DNA of 64,000 nucleotides from Trematomus loennbergii (GCA_012861695.1 JAAOOA010000033.1:24532044-24596043); one strand, 5' to 3'. Shown: positions 35,837 to 47,842, counted from the stretch's first letter. Numbers and translations: made by a program. The notes: a model not told the origin generated them from the sequence alone.

Positions 35837-36863
35837 AGATACTGACCCACTTATGGTAGATACCTTCCTTTAACTCCTTATGTTTAATTACATTCTTTGT
35901 TATTGTATCTTTGTGTAGCATTTAGCCTTTTTTCCATCTAAATTGGAGCGACTGTCACAAAACGGGGGGGTTACGTATTGTAACCCCAGTTATATAAGCA
36001 CAGGCTCCGCCCTCTACTGGACTCTATGGGTACTACTCTCAACCATGCTATGCGAGTATTCACCTACTGAGATACATAAACATAGCCGGCCAATCGGGGC
36101 GAGCATACCTGAATGCTTACGCAGGCCCACAGTATATAAGGCGGCCACGCCTCCTGACTGTCATCCAACACCCTCTTCAGCGAGCGGCATGAAAGACAGG
36201 GCCCCCAGGTAGAGGGCTCCGCCTGTGTTTTATATAACTAGGGTTACAATACGTAACCCCCGTTATATCTTACACAGGCTCCGCCCTCTACTGGACTCTA
36301 TGGTACAGTGGGTGGAGCCCTGATGGATAAACGCCCTGTCGTTCAACAACATCAACCCATCACACTGCCCCTGACCGGCCTTTGGTTAACAGCCACCGCA
36401 CCCCAACATCCTCTCATCCGGTTGAGACCATGGAGAAGTCGGGGCTGCAGCTTACTTGGCTGGGTAGAGCACACTCACACACCCCCTCACCAGTCCTGTG
36501 TTGCCCCAGCAAGCACAGACGATGAGAAGGAGCCAGACATACAGATAAAACCTTATGAAGGGTCATATGTCCTCCACACTCACGCCGTTGAACAAGGCTG
36601 TTGATACAGCCATACCACGTGTAGAGTGTGCATGGACCCAGTGGGGAAGGCTCTCCCCGCCTGTCCATAGGCATGTGAAATGCACTCGCAGAGCCATCCT
36701 CTCAGGCGTTTCTTGGACAGAGCTTTACCGGCCACACCATCCCAAAGCACAAACAGCTGTTCAGTGCGCCTGAAGAGCTCGACGCTCGTGAACTGTCAAC
36801 AGGAGGGCGGGAGGAGCCTTGCTGCGGGGAAGCAGTGTGTGGACCTGTCAGCGCAACTTAGAT

Positions 36864-37528
36864 TAGGGATGCTCCGATCGCCAATTTTGGGGCCGATCGC
36901 CGGAATCAGTATCAGCCGATACCGATCGCCGATCTGACCGAGTGGGAGGGGCCTATGGGGATCTTCCATTTAAAGTGATGTTTAAAACTCAGTTAATGGG
37001 GCTCATTCACTGGAGCTTCCACAAACAACAACCAACTTAATTATTACATTCAAATGAAGTACATTATTCAAGTTTACATTAACTTTGGATAATACCACGG
37101 GAGAAATGAGCGGAGAAGCGCTCTCTTTCCCTCTCTCCCCCTCTCTCTCTCTCCTCTCTCCCCCCCTCTCTCTCTCCTCTCTCCCCCTCTCTCTCTCTCT
37201 CCTCTCTCCCCCTCTCTCTCTCTTCTGACAGCCTGTCAGTATCTCATGCAGCTCACCGGTCCGTCACAGCGGGTGGAGCTGCAGGATTTCTGCTTCACAC
37301 ACACTTTGCATACCGCTATTTTATTGTCCTTTTCGGACACTTAAAATACTGCCAGACCGGTGAAGCCATTTTGGCGAGCTTGTTTTGCCGCGCACAGAGA
37401 AAAGTGTCATGTATTTTACATCATGCGATCGGCTCTCGCGATCGGCATTTTTAGAGAGCACCGATCGATCGGCAGAGAGTGAGTATCGGCCGATATTGAT
37501 CGGCGGCTGATCGATCGGAGCATTCCTA
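36864..37528. mobile_element. hAT MITE, TAGGGATGCTCCGATC family
   Basis: Ends TAGGGATGCTCCGATCGCC and inverse of TAGGAATGCTCCGATCGATC. Flanking duplication acttagat / acttacat (36,856-36,863 and 37,529-37,536; one mismatch). Length 665 bp. Contains a CT-rich microsatellite (37,121-37,223) and 'aaatactgccagaccgg', which resembles 'aaatactgccacaccgg' in the hAT element at 8,111, so the two are relatives. Confidence 0.88.
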
Positions 37529-37536
37529 ACTTACAT

Positions 37537-38033
37537 GATGCCGAATTTAACAAACACATTTAAATAATTGGTTTAAACGGCAAAATAATAAGGACGATCG
37601 TCCGTTCTGTGATTCTCCAGAACACACACATGGCCAGTCCGCCCCTTTGTAGCATGTTATTTCGATGAGAGATGAGCAGATCGCCACTGGGCTTTCAACT
37701 AAAGACACAGCCACGCAAAAACTGCGGCATTTGTACAGCTCCTTAAGGGTACTGCAATTTGTGAAGTGCTTTCCTCTGTGGTGAAACGATCAGCCCTGCA
37801 CCACGGAGGAAAGCGGCAGAAAGTCACCTGGAGCTAAAGAGAGCGGGGCTGCGTTGCGTGCATGGCTTCCTTCTGCAGGTAACGGGGAGACGCATTCTGG
37901 CGGCGGTCTCGTTCAGGATCCGAAAATACAATTTAAATATTTTTGCACACTTATTCCACTTATTCCTAGTGTGCCACTGGTTACGGTGCCGCGTGCCAAT
38001 GGTGGCACGCGTGCCAGGGGTTGCCGACCCCTG
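37537..38033. mobile_element. hAT terminus (CAGGGGTCGGCAACC type), partial
   Basis: On the minus strand from 38,033: CAGGGGTCGGCAACCCCTGG then 'cacgcgtgccaccattgg', the typical start of SPIN/Charlie-type hAT elements. It interrupts the DIRS recombinase frame. The partner terminus and 8-bp duplication (expected ctctagac) were not found to the left. Confidence 0.6.
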
Positions 38034-38939
38034 CTCTAGACTCCTTTCTTCACACCACCGCTGGAACCCCAACCACTTCGTCCTGTAACGTCCTGCTCTT
38101 GCTGCCTGGATAGTCTGAATAACTGTGTCAGACAGTCCCTCCCATCTCAGCCTGTCCCTCTCAGGAGCCTGGAGAGGTTGGCCCAGAGTGGGTGCACCTG
38201 CGTGGAAAGGCGTAGAGCAGCTATCTTGGCCATGGCTCGTGTGCAAACGTGTCCACCAGGGTGGATTGTCCTGCCGAGCCAGGGAGAACCACCATTTGCC
38301 TCTTGACATGAGGCCGGCCACCCTGTTCTCCAGTCCCGGAATGTGGGGGGCCTTCAGAGATAAAAACATTCTTATTCCACTCACGTGCGCGCGCCCACCT
38401 ACTGCTTCCTTTACTGGAGTTACAGCGGGGCGGCGAGTGTGGGACAGTGTTCTGTCTTCTGAGGATGAGCAAGAAGCAGCATACGCCAAGCTGCGACTAC
38501 TCCTCATCCACGTGACCAAGGAAATCGATCCAAAGAGCCCTTCCGTAGACACGGGGGCTCCCAGGAATCATCACTGTCTTTTTGGAAAGTGCCATGCGCG
38601 TGTGATCCCCCAGGGACATCACACGGCAAGCAGCGGCGGCCACACCGTAGACCAAGCTATTCATTCGGCCGATGCTGCGGCCAAATAATCGCTCTGATCC
38701 GGTGAGGTGGGGGCATCTTGCAGAAGAGCAATGAGCGAGACGCCCAACACACCCGTGTTTATTTGCAGCTCTCTGCCCAGCCTGCTGCCTGCTGGGAGCA
38801 GATGGGCTGCCACGCTCCGCCACCATGGTCATCACCAGGGGGAAATACAGACCTGGGCGGTGGACTTCCATGGACGCGGACCCGGAAGTGCCCGACAACG
38901 AGAAGTGCTCGTCATCTTCCTCCCGGCAAACGGAGCCAT

Positions 38940-39197
38940 CCTGTTGCTCCCTGAGGTTTCTCCCATGTTCCCCTTTAAACTGTGGGTTTTTCTCCAGAAG
39001 TGTTTCCTTGTACGATGTGAGGGTCTAAGGACAGAGGGTGTCGTTTTCTCATACTGATATTCTGTACAAACTGTGCTGTTGTATTTGCTGTAAAGTGTCT
39101 TTACTGTAGAGTATTTTTATTATATGTACAGCACTTTGGCTCGACCAAAAATCGTTTAAAAATGTGCTATATAAATAAAACTTGATTTGATTTGATC
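38940..39197 (+). mobile_element. LINE 3' UTR fragment
   Basis: Matches the 3' end of the LINE at 14,700: 'tttaaactgtgggtttttct', 'gtacgatgtgagggtctaag', 'gtacagcactttggctcgac', tail 'aaacttgatttgatttgat'. 5' truncated. Confidence 0.85.
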
Positions 39198-39255
39198 CGC
39201 GCCCGCTGGAATGGCGAACGTGAATGGCACCGCCTCGGCCATATCCTGGTCCCCC

Positions 39256-40195
39256 AAACACCTCTTTTCCCTGAGTGCTTTTTAATCCATTCAGTTGATG
39301 TACATATTTAACATGTTTAAATTAAATTGTATTTTTTTACTAAGTTTGTCGACTTGTATATAATATTTACATGAATGAAATGTAACTTAATGTGTGTAAA
39401 TAGAATGCTTTTCTGGCACCATTGGCAAGTTGACATTTAAAGATAAGGACAGGAGACAAAGGTAAGCCAGGTACACACAGTACAGGAACACTCCTTGGAT
39501 GTCCATTTGTTGGAATTAGTAACAATTACATTTATCTTTCGTCACTTATGCATAATAAAACACTGACATACAAATACCGTATGTTACTTCTTTGTGTGTC
39601 ATATTTGTTTTGAGTTATGTTGCTGACACAGCCGATGGCACACTGAAGCAACCTTATGACTGTAATTCAAGTTTCACATTAGCTGCAGTCATTTTTATTA
39701 GTTTAATGACTAAATACACAGTTTGTGAGTCAGTGTATTATCCAATCACCAGGCTTTAGACTGTGAGATGCATTGAGGATTTGAATGAACTGTCTCTGAA
39801 GTGCCCTGTCTCTCCTCAGTGACATGTGTGTCCTATACTGTCACTACAACTGATACTTGACAGAAACAAGGTATATATGTTTTCCTTTATTCTTTTATTG
39901 CTTTTCTTTATATAAAAAGGTGGAGGGTTTGTTAAAGTACTCTTGTGTAAGTAGGAAAATAAATTATAAATCTCTAGTATTAAATGATACAATTTAATAC
40001 AAGATGAATGTTGAGATCTCAGTTCTGTTGTTGACGTGAACAGTGAACAACAACCTGTGAAGGAAACACTGTTTCTGTTTGGGGAGTCTTCTGTAGGTTG
40101 TTTCCACATGAGGGGGGGGGGCTCTCCTCGGCCTGCTTGTCTTAAGTTGTGCTCATCAGCCCGTGGTCCCGGTGCCAGCTCTGACCCTGGCAGCT
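39256..40195. other. intergenic / 3' UTR side of tmem218
   Basis: The right part is the probable tmem218 3' UTR (minus strand). AATAAA signals on the minus strand appear at about 39,887-39,899, roughly 300 bp after the stop codon. Left part: no features recognised. Confidence 0.45.
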
Positions 40196-40330
40196 CTACT
40201 GAGTTCTTAAGGCCTTGGCATACACCGGCTCCAGGAAGTGAAAGGGGAGCAGCATGAAGAACATGAGCAGAAAGACGGCGCTCACCACCGCCAGCAGGAT
40301 GTAGCGAGCGATGAACAAAGTGTCCACTAT
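40196..40330 (-). CDS. tmem218: tmem218 exon 3 (C-terminal half, stop codon)
   Basis: After acceptor ctctcctcag the frame reads IVDTLFIARYILLAVVSAVF followed by LLMFFMLLPFHFLEPVYAKA and LRTQ, then TAG at 40,198-40,196. This is the most conserved part of TMEM218: IVDxxFIxRYxLL, the third hydrophobic helix, and the signature LEPxYAKxL at the C-terminus. TMEM218 is a three-helix protein of about 115 residues acting at the ciliary transition zone; human variants cause Joubert/Meckel-type ciliopathy. Frame intact here. Confidence 0.93.
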   Translation of the reverse strand: MVDTLFIARYILLAVVSAVFLLMFFMLLPFHFLEPVYAKALRTQ

Positions 40331-40544
40331 CTGAGGAGAGAAAGAGTGAGACCGTTTACTGTCACAAGTTCTGAGTAACCACACAACACAGCTTTTATCC
40401 AGGCACTAAATAGTCTTCAATGCATGGGAAAAACATGGCAGGTAAAACAGATCTGTGTTTCCTCTATTAGCCACTAGATGGCAGGAGAGGGCCTCCACAA
40501 AGTGTTTGTGTACAAGCAGAGAGAAATGTGGCATTCTCAACACA

Positions 40545-40678
<134 letters not shown>

Positions 40679-41792
40679 GTAAACCAAGTTGTTTCCAATT
40701 GACAATGCAGAATAACTGATGGTCACCAGATGAACTTGGTATGAGTGTGCACAGCTTCTACAGAGTCTTTACAGTGTCCCCCTCATGCTGCTGCACAGTG
40801 TAAACTGACCATGGCTGGGACACAGTATGATAGACAACTCAGGCCTCAGGTCAGGTTTAAGCTCTTGACTGCCAACTGTGGGCTTTGGACTGCAGAGTTA
40901 GATTTAATTTGAGATAATCTTGAATGATAAATTGTGTAATTTAATCTAACAAAGACCTCATAGTTAACGCAAACAAACTCTCCCAAATGGTAAAAACATA
41001 GCAGGAGAAGAAACTTATTTACTTGCGTCCTAGAGTAATTATTCTTGCATGATTATTATACCAAAAAAACTCAATCAAAAAACATAGATTTGGAGAATAG
41101 GAAGCCCCGAGGTGCTGAAATGCTGACTCATTCCTGCACCACTGCTGAAGCCCAGTGAACAGCAGCAGTCTGAGGACAGAGGAGGTGAAGTGTTCATGGA
41201 GTTGCTTCCTGAATTTAATATGTGGCATCTCTGAGTGGAGACAACTTCATAAACGGATTGGACAGTCATGTAACCACGCCATGACATGATTGTAAGACAG
41301 GGTCAACCCCACCTTTCAAACGTGGCCACTGCCTCTGACATGTGGCAAAGCAGCAGTTATTGATTCATATAGGAATGAGACCTGTGTGCTCAGGGAACAA
41401 CATCTGCAGTAAGGTGTTTGAAGACATGTCATGCTTATTGTTTCAATAACGCCTGCTGAAAACTAACTGCTGATTGTGGGATGCTGGCTATGTTCTGATC
41501 CTGCTGCTCTTTATCTAGATGGAGGATCAGCAGGGGGAACAGGCTGCAGGGGGATGCTCTGAGCAAAAGAGGAGAACAATAGATCTTTAAGATTAGCACT
41601 GTTGTTGCTCAAGTAAGTTCAGTTTGGAGTTTATAAAGTTGCCATCGATATATTTAACACTTCACTAATAGCTCTTGGTCGTGTTAATATTGAGATCATG
41701 AGCCACCAATACGAGAATAAAAACTGAGAAAACACCCTAAAGCCAGTTAATACCAGAGGAGAGATTTCACAGGGACTGTAATGGAATGAGAG

Positions 41793-41930
<138 letters not shown>

Positions 41931-43131
41931 CCCACTGGTGTCTGCGTGAGATGGGGATGATGTATGCCGTCTCTTATGGATGCATTTAACACATCTCACT
42001 TTTTAATTTGCCAATTACACAGCAAGTAGGAACCCAAAGTGTGGGCCATGTTTTATTAATGTGCTATTGAGCGCACGGGTGGTAGCTGGCAGGCGGGCGG
42101 GCGGGGGGGCAGGTGGGAGAGGGGGGCTAGTATAACCCCCCCCCCCCCCCCACCACCAGAGTCTGCAGCTAGACTAATTGGCACTATGATATTTTTACTT
42201 TGGTTAAACAGCAAGAGGTTGGACATTTCTTACGCAGTGTGCACACATTCACACACTCAGACATTTACATCTCTCTCTGCTGGGAAGTAGGATTTCAGAA
42301 TGTTACATAAAAACATGTTATGAACACTAGACGTAATTGACTGTCTCTAATGAAGCAGTTTTCTCTATATAAATGCATTTTTACCTCTGTTAAAATACAT
42401 TTAATCATATATGTAAGGATTTATAATAATTAAAAATAAAATAAACTGTCTATTTAATTCAGGTTAAATATCAAAGATGAGTCGTAGAGGGCCCTTCACA
42501 TCCTCTGTGTTGCAGACAGGAGAGGCTAATCTCTGGAAGCTTCTACAGGGAGCCTCGGGATGGTTTATCCACCGTTTCTCAATTTGAAGATACTCAATTT
42601 GAATCTTTTGTTATTAATTGATTGTATCATAATACTTTGAGAATTCATACTGTAGTTGTGGTGTGTCTGTTTTAATGACATGCCAGATTGGCAATTTGAG
42701 ACCATTTTGGACAATGACAATTGTTTTCTATTATAAAGGCTACAGGGCACTTTAACATAGTTAACATAAATAACAGTTAAGAACTTCACACAAATCAAAA
42801 CAATATGTCTTTTTGCTTCATTGTGAGGTGCTAATCTTACACACGATGTATACATGGGCTCTTTCAAACATTGGAATCAGTTCACCTGTCCCCTTTGTTG
42901 CCTCTCTCTGTCGCTGCTCTGAATTAGCACAAAGGCTGTAGCATGCGTGCTAGCTGGGATGGGCTCTGCTCTGTTATGGGGGGATGGGGGGGGGGGGGGG
43001 CAGCTTGCTTGGCAGATCTGGCCAGCTTATTGGCACAACCCGGAGGCAACATGGGGGAGTGTTTGTTCTGTGTTGCTGTTGGGCTAAGATAAAGCAGAAC
43101 AGGCCTTCACGACAAGCACACACACAGAGAC

Positions 43132-43267
<136 letters not shown>

Positions 43268-43682
43268 AAAGAATTACCATGAATGATAATGCTTGATATA
43301 CTATTGTCACCGATAAGCATGAAATAGGGATCTACTTTAATCTCCTTAAAGTTCTTAAATGTTTCATAGTGCATAAAAAACATTCTTATGTTCACTCAGC
43401 GGTCTCTCTTGCCAAAATATTGGGTAGAAAATAAAGAAAAAATCAAATGTGAAAAACATGCTGTTATTTCCACTAAAGTACACCATGCTGTCACAATGCA
43501 ATATCCACAATATAATAATACATGTCTGTGTGTTTTGAATGCAAAAAGGTAACACATAAAAAAACACATGGTATTTGTGTTAAATGTAGTACAACATACT
43601 CATTTATAATGAAGGCAGGTGAAATATATGAAAATGAATGTGAGTGTGTTGTAAGGTGTGTGAGATCAGTACATAGACTCAC

Positions 43683-43783
43683 CTCTATCTGTTTGAAACG
43701 GGGGTGGTCTCTGGGCTGCGTGGGAAAAACACCAGCACTAAAGTGATGGTGAGAGCATGAGGAAAATGGGGATCACGGCTAAC
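43683..43783 (-). CDS. tmem218: tmem218 exon 2, with two apparent 1-base deletions
   Basis: Acceptor gtttttgccag and donor ATAGAG|gtgagt are good. Phase in is 2, phase out 0, so the length should be 103 nt (3n+1), but it is 101. The peptide reads LAVIPIFLML, then (shifted) TITLVLVFFPR, then (shifted again) RDHPRFKQIE before exon 3. This follows TMEM218 helix 2 and the FPR loop. One base is missing near CATGCTCTCACC (about 43,750) and one near CCACGCAGCCC (about 43,715). Read literally it ends at TAG. Probably assembly errors, since exon 3 and all splice sites are intact. Confidence 0.82.
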
Positions 43784-45026
43784 CTGGCAAAAACAAAAAC
43801 ACACAAAACACAAGCATGGTTAAAACAAACAGGAAGTTATGAGAAGTCCCACTGCTGATTTGTGGTAAAACTTGCCAGAAACCGGGGTTATCGTAGGATA
43901 ATGGAATTTAAAGTACCAAAATAATGGCCTCTTATTGTGCTTACCCTGTACGTTGTTAACTTTTCAATCAAGTAAATAGCTCCATGTTTCACCTCATTTA
44001 AACTTTACTGTAATTGCACCTTACACAAGTGCACACAAAATAATCATTTACTGACTTTAATAGTATTATGGTCTGTTGTAGACAAGTATTAATCAGCAGG
44101 GATTGGAGGATGCATGGTCTCCGCCAATCTATTAGTTTAGCAGCATGTGGGTATAATGACTTGTTTCATAGTATTTAGATAAGAAGTCAGTAAGGAAGGA
44201 AACTGCAGTTATATTTTCTTTGCTGCTCCATCTGGGTACACACAACGATTTATTAAGGAGGCAAAACATATTGAAGAGTTTCAACTTTTATGTGAGAAAA
44301 CCACATTCTTCTTTTTGTTCTAGTCACAGTCAAGTCATGTAAGATTCTGGGTCTACTCTTCAGTTTGACACGAAGCGCAGATTCTTCACTTTCTGATATT
44401 CCTAAATGTGTTGTCTTTAAAAAACCACTGTGTTCAATAGTACCATATATAGAATCAACGTGTCCTTTTAATGACATGTATTGGAATCCTCATTATTTGA
44501 ACATAAAAACCTTACTAATGCCACAAATGTAAAAGTTTAAAGTTTAAACGTAAAATGTTCTTTTTGGTCAAAAAGCAAAGCAATATGAACTGGAGGGGGA
44601 GAGGTCAAGGAATAAAGCAGACTGATTCAGTGACATACATGTACATGGTCTCCTGTCTGCAGTGGTGTCAAGTATTCAAACTAGCTGCACCTTTACCAGC
44701 TTTGAGAACACTTTAATGATCAATATTATAATATAAAACATATCATATATATTATTCTGAAATGGACCATCTGCACAATGACTACTTTTACTTTTGATAC
44801 TTTAAGTACATTTAGATGCTAATACTTTTCTACTTTTACTTGAGTAACATTTTGAATGCAGGACTTGTACTGTAACAGAGTATTCCTACACTCTGGTACT
44901 AGATCTGAGTACTTTTACTTTTACTAAGTACTAGATCTGAGTACTTCTCCCACCTCTGCCTGTCTGGGCTCACTTTATTCTCCAGCAGTGTGTGCTTTGT
45001 ATTCTATCCGGGGCAGTGTTAGCAGT
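43784..45026. other. tmem218 intron 1, left part
   Basis: Contains Tol2-like hAT MITE copy B (44,660-44,958). The rest is unique AT-rich sequence. Confidence 0.6.
44660..44958. mobile_element. Tol2-like hAT MITE, copy B
   Basis: Begins CAGTGGTGTCAAGTATTC, ends 'acttctcccacctctg'. Perfect 8-bp duplication cctgtctg (44,652-44,659 and 44,959-44,966). 299 bp. Internally deleted relative to the other copies. Confidence 0.93.
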
Positions 45027-45198
45027 GTGAGGGTGCTGTTCTCCCTGAATCAGGGTGCTGTTCTCACTGAATCAGGGTGCTGTTCTCCCTGAATCAGGGT
45101 GCTGTTCTCACTGAATCAGGGTGCTGTTTTCCCTGAATCAAGGTGCTGTTCTCACTGAATCAGGGTGCTGTTCTCACTGAATCAGGGTGCGGTTCTCA
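45027..45198. repeat. 22-bp minisatellite abutting the tmem218 exon 1 donor
   Basis: Eight units of 'gggtgctgttctcactgaat' + 'ca' (or ccct for cact). The last unit ('gggtgcggttctcact') merges with the authentic splice donor at 45,203, so the repeat grew from the intron's own start. On the transcribed strand about five units read TCA|GTGAGAAC, a donor-like sequence. Confidence 0.92.
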
Positions 45199-45203
45199 CT
45201 CAC

Positions 45204-45312
45204 TTCGCAGACCCGGATGCTCTCAGCAGAATCATCCCAAACACCAGAGCTGCGATCCAGACGATCGATATGACGAAGACCCCGTCCCCACCTCCAGCAC
45301 GGTGTTAGCCAT
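45204..45312 (-). CDS. tmem218: tmem218 exon 1 (start codon, helix 1), with one apparent 1-base deletion
   Basis: ATG at 45,312: MANTVLEVG, then a missing G in GGTGGGGACGGGG (about 45,280), then DGVFVISIVWIAALVFGMIL and LRASGSA, ending at GAA|gtgagt in phase 2. Joined to exon 2 this gives ASGSAKLAVIPIF, matching the RASGAARFSVI segment of TMEM218. Length 109 nt; 110 expected. With the two further deletions in exon 2 and exon 3 intact, the whole protein would be about 115 residues, the family's usual length. Start chosen for the M-A-x-T-V-L-x-V-G family N-terminus. Confidence 0.88.
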
Positions 45313-46920
45313 GTCTGTTAGCAACGGTTCAAGCTGCTGTACCGACATACACAGAAGTTAAAGAGTGAGGTGTCTCAAAAACGATTTAACAAGCGACGTT
45401 CGGTGCATTGCTATGAAAAGATGTAGCTTAAATTAGGCTAAATAGCTAACATGAGCTAAATGAGCTAACCGTTACTTCCACTGATGTGTGCGGGAGTTAG
45501 CTATCACTGCTAACGTTAGCTCTCCTATCCTGACACCGGCAGTGAAACATGTAACTAAAGTGTTCGACTTGCTGTCTATTAACCTGACGTTTCTCAAGTA
45601 GTCATTCATTCAGGGAATCGTGGATGTATGTATCAAGTAAAAAAAGGCAAGGATGGAGAGCCTTCTCCTTAGCGTCTTCTGCTTCCTGGTAACAGCAAAC
45701 TGAAGTTTCATTGGATACACGAACTCGAGACCGGCCTATCACATGCGACTTTACTGAAAGCACTGTGGCTGCACATGGGGCAGCAGAACTTCACAAAGCT
45801 GCTTTGACTTTTTACCGTTTACGAGATGAACATTGAATCTTTTACCCTTTTTCTGATGTAACCGTACGCCTGCCTTTGCTTAAAAGCCTAATATCATACA
45901 GACGAGGCTATACCTTTGTAATAAATTAGCCTTACAGGGTTTACATTTAGCAGTGTGAAAGAGTAACATCATGAAACTTTGTATTATTCAGTTTTGTATT
46001 CAATAGAGAATACTTAATATATAATTAAATCCTTTTTAAATACATATTTTATTATTTTAAAGTAAATATGGGGAAGTAATTGATGGGGACATACATGTTA
46101 TAGAAAAAGCATGAAGTCAGTTATTCTGGTTATCAGTTTAAACATCCAGATCCAAAGTAGGGGACATCTTTGGGATTTTTGTTGCGTTAATTGTATATTC
46201 TTTCGTTCTTATTATACATCCATGATTCTTTCCCATCTTTCCACCATGTCTACTTGCAGCATGTAATGACTAATGCACACCGACAGGGGGACTGGCCAGA
46301 TCCGTGATTCATCATAGGCGCGTGTTTCAACGCGTTCGTGCGTGTGTGAGGTACTGGAAATATGTCTGAATATTTTTATTTATATGCTTCTTTATAGTTC
46401 GCTTGCTACATTTTGTAATGCCATATAGTAATTTTTTCTCCACTACATGTATCCGACAGCTTTAGAATCAGACAATTAGCTAATATAAACAATGAGATAT
46501 AATGGTGAAAGCACAGCAGCAGTACAGTATAACGTAGTCACATTTAGCTCCAGCTGTGATGAAAACATAAATGCATCAATAATCATAATCGTATGTTCCT
46601 GAAATGGGCTATTCCGCACAGAAAGTACTTTATGATACTCACAGTTATTTTCATATTGATACTTTTGTTCCTGCAGATTGGTCCAGGTTTAAGTGGTAAC
46701 AGAGAATGTTAACAACCTAGTATTGCTACTTTCACTCAATTAAAAAATCTCAGTTATCGTTTGTGAATTGATTTTGAACATGCTGGTTATTGACTGTGAA
46801 TTGTGCGTGTGTCATTCAAACTGATGAGAAAAAAAATAAACAGTAAGAATAAGACATGCTTTTTGATGCTTCATCATCTACAAGTCATTCCTAAAAAGTG
46901 ATTTATTTAATTATTATTTC
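45313..46920. other. tmem218 upstream region, probable promoter
   Basis: An X-box-like site, GTTACCAGGAAGC on the minus strand (45,681-45,693), fits the RFX pattern RYYNYY-N-RRNRAC with one mismatch, about 370 bp upstream of the ATG. TMEM218 is a ciliary gene and many such genes are driven by RFX factors. 'attgg' (inverse CCAAT) is near 45,712. Beyond 45,800: AT-rich, nothing recognised. Confidence 0.35.
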
Positions 46921-47376
46921 CAGTGGTGTAAGTATACATTTACTCAAGTACTGTACATAAGTACAACTTTGAGGGATTTTTACTTTACTTGAGTATTTTA
47001 ATGTTTTACTACATTGTACTTCTACTCCACTACAATTCAGAGGTAAATGGTGTACTTTTACTTCACTACATTTATTTAATACCTTTAGTTACTTTACAGA
47101 TGTGGATGAATGATGTGAAATATAATCAAGTGTTAAATCAGACTTTAGTTCCACCTGGAGTAAATTCACAAGCTACCCTGCAGTATACAAAGTCATTCAA
47201 ACTAGCTGCACCTTTACCAGCTTTGAGAACACTTTAATGCATCAATAATTTTTAACACATCATATCTGCACAATCACTACTTTTACTTGATTGCAGGACT
47301 TGTAACAGAGTATTTCTACATTCTGGTACTTCTACTTTTACTAAAGAACAAGATCTCAGTACTTCTCCCACCTCTG
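46921..47376. mobile_element. Tol2-like hAT MITE, copy C
   Basis: Begins CAGTGGTGTAAGTATACATT and ends 'cttctcccacctctg'. Perfect 8-bp duplication attatttc (46,913-46,920 and 47,377-47,384). Confidence 0.94.
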
Positions 47377-47523
47377 ATTATTTCTCTGCACTGATTTTCG
47401 TTCGACTGGCGCTTCTCACCAACACTCACACGTGATTGCCGTATTTCCCACGGACACTGGAAGGCATCATCAGCCCGGTGTTGGGAAAACGGGGAGCGGA
47501 GCTGGAGGTGGGAGGGGCCAGGC

Positions 47524-47604
47524 ATGGCTGACGTCACCGGCTGTGTGGAGGAGTATAGGCTGTGCTGTCAGCCCAGTGTCAGTCTGATGAAGATTGGCAT
47601 GCAG
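47524..47604 (+). CDS. candidate first exon, possibly pknox2 (uncertain)
   Basis: A GC-rich stretch ends at the strong donor ATGCAG|gtaagc (47,604/47,605). It could be a 5' non-coding exon. Alternatively, an ATG at 47,524 opens 27 codons (MADVTGCVEEYRLCCQPSVS, then LMKIGMQ) that stop exactly at the donor in phase 0. A perfect CRE, TGACGTCA, lies at 47,529-47,536. From memory, PKNOX2 follows TMEM218 on human 11q24 in the divergent orientation, which would fit a plus-strand gene starting here, but the peptide does not resemble the PKNOX2 N-terminus I know. No symbol given. Confidence 0.3.
47529..47536. promoter_or_regulatory. perfect CRE palindrome TGACGTCA
   Basis: Full cAMP-response element in a GC-rich block at 47,450-47,610, where the surrounding DNA is AT-rich. 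Functional CREs usually lie within about 200 bp of a transcription start. Confidence 0.5.
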
Positions 47605-47742
47605 GTAAGCTGTCATTCATTTTCAATGTCAGTGCATGGGAGCAGGGCTTTACCACTTCAGCGTCCTTTTCCCCTTCCCCCCCCCCTTCATTACAAAAGG
47701 CAGGACATTATTCATACAGTCAGACAAGCAGCCAGGCCAGAG

Positions 47743-47751
47743 AGAAAGAGA

Positions 47752-47842
<91 letters not shown>
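47743..47842. repeat. (GA)n microsatellite
   Basis: About 100 bp of GA repeat with short interruptions, extending as purine-rich sequence to about 47,910. Confidence 0.97.

Larger units (their letters stand above)
35960..39255 (-). mobile_element. degraded DIRS-like retrotransposon with nested insertions
   Basis: Left end (35,968-36,305) has complex terminal repeats: 'ggttacgtattgtaacccc' at 35,970, its inverse at 36,240, and 'cacaggctccgccctctact' at 36,003 and again at 36,271. The coding remnant on the minus strand (38,552 to about 38,036) has an RNase H-like tail (APHIPGLENRVAGLMSRG) and the start of a tyrosine recombinase (GLSDTVIQTIQAARAGR, KWLGFQRWCEERSLE), as in DIRS elements. Nested inside: a hAT end (to 38,033), a hAT element (36,864-37,528) and a LINE 3' end (38,940-39,197). 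Overall limits are approximate. Confidence 0.65.

Noticed and set aside
37824..38552. 242-residue host protein
   Set aside because: Shows RNase H and recombinase features of DIRS elements, and its last third runs into a hAT end.
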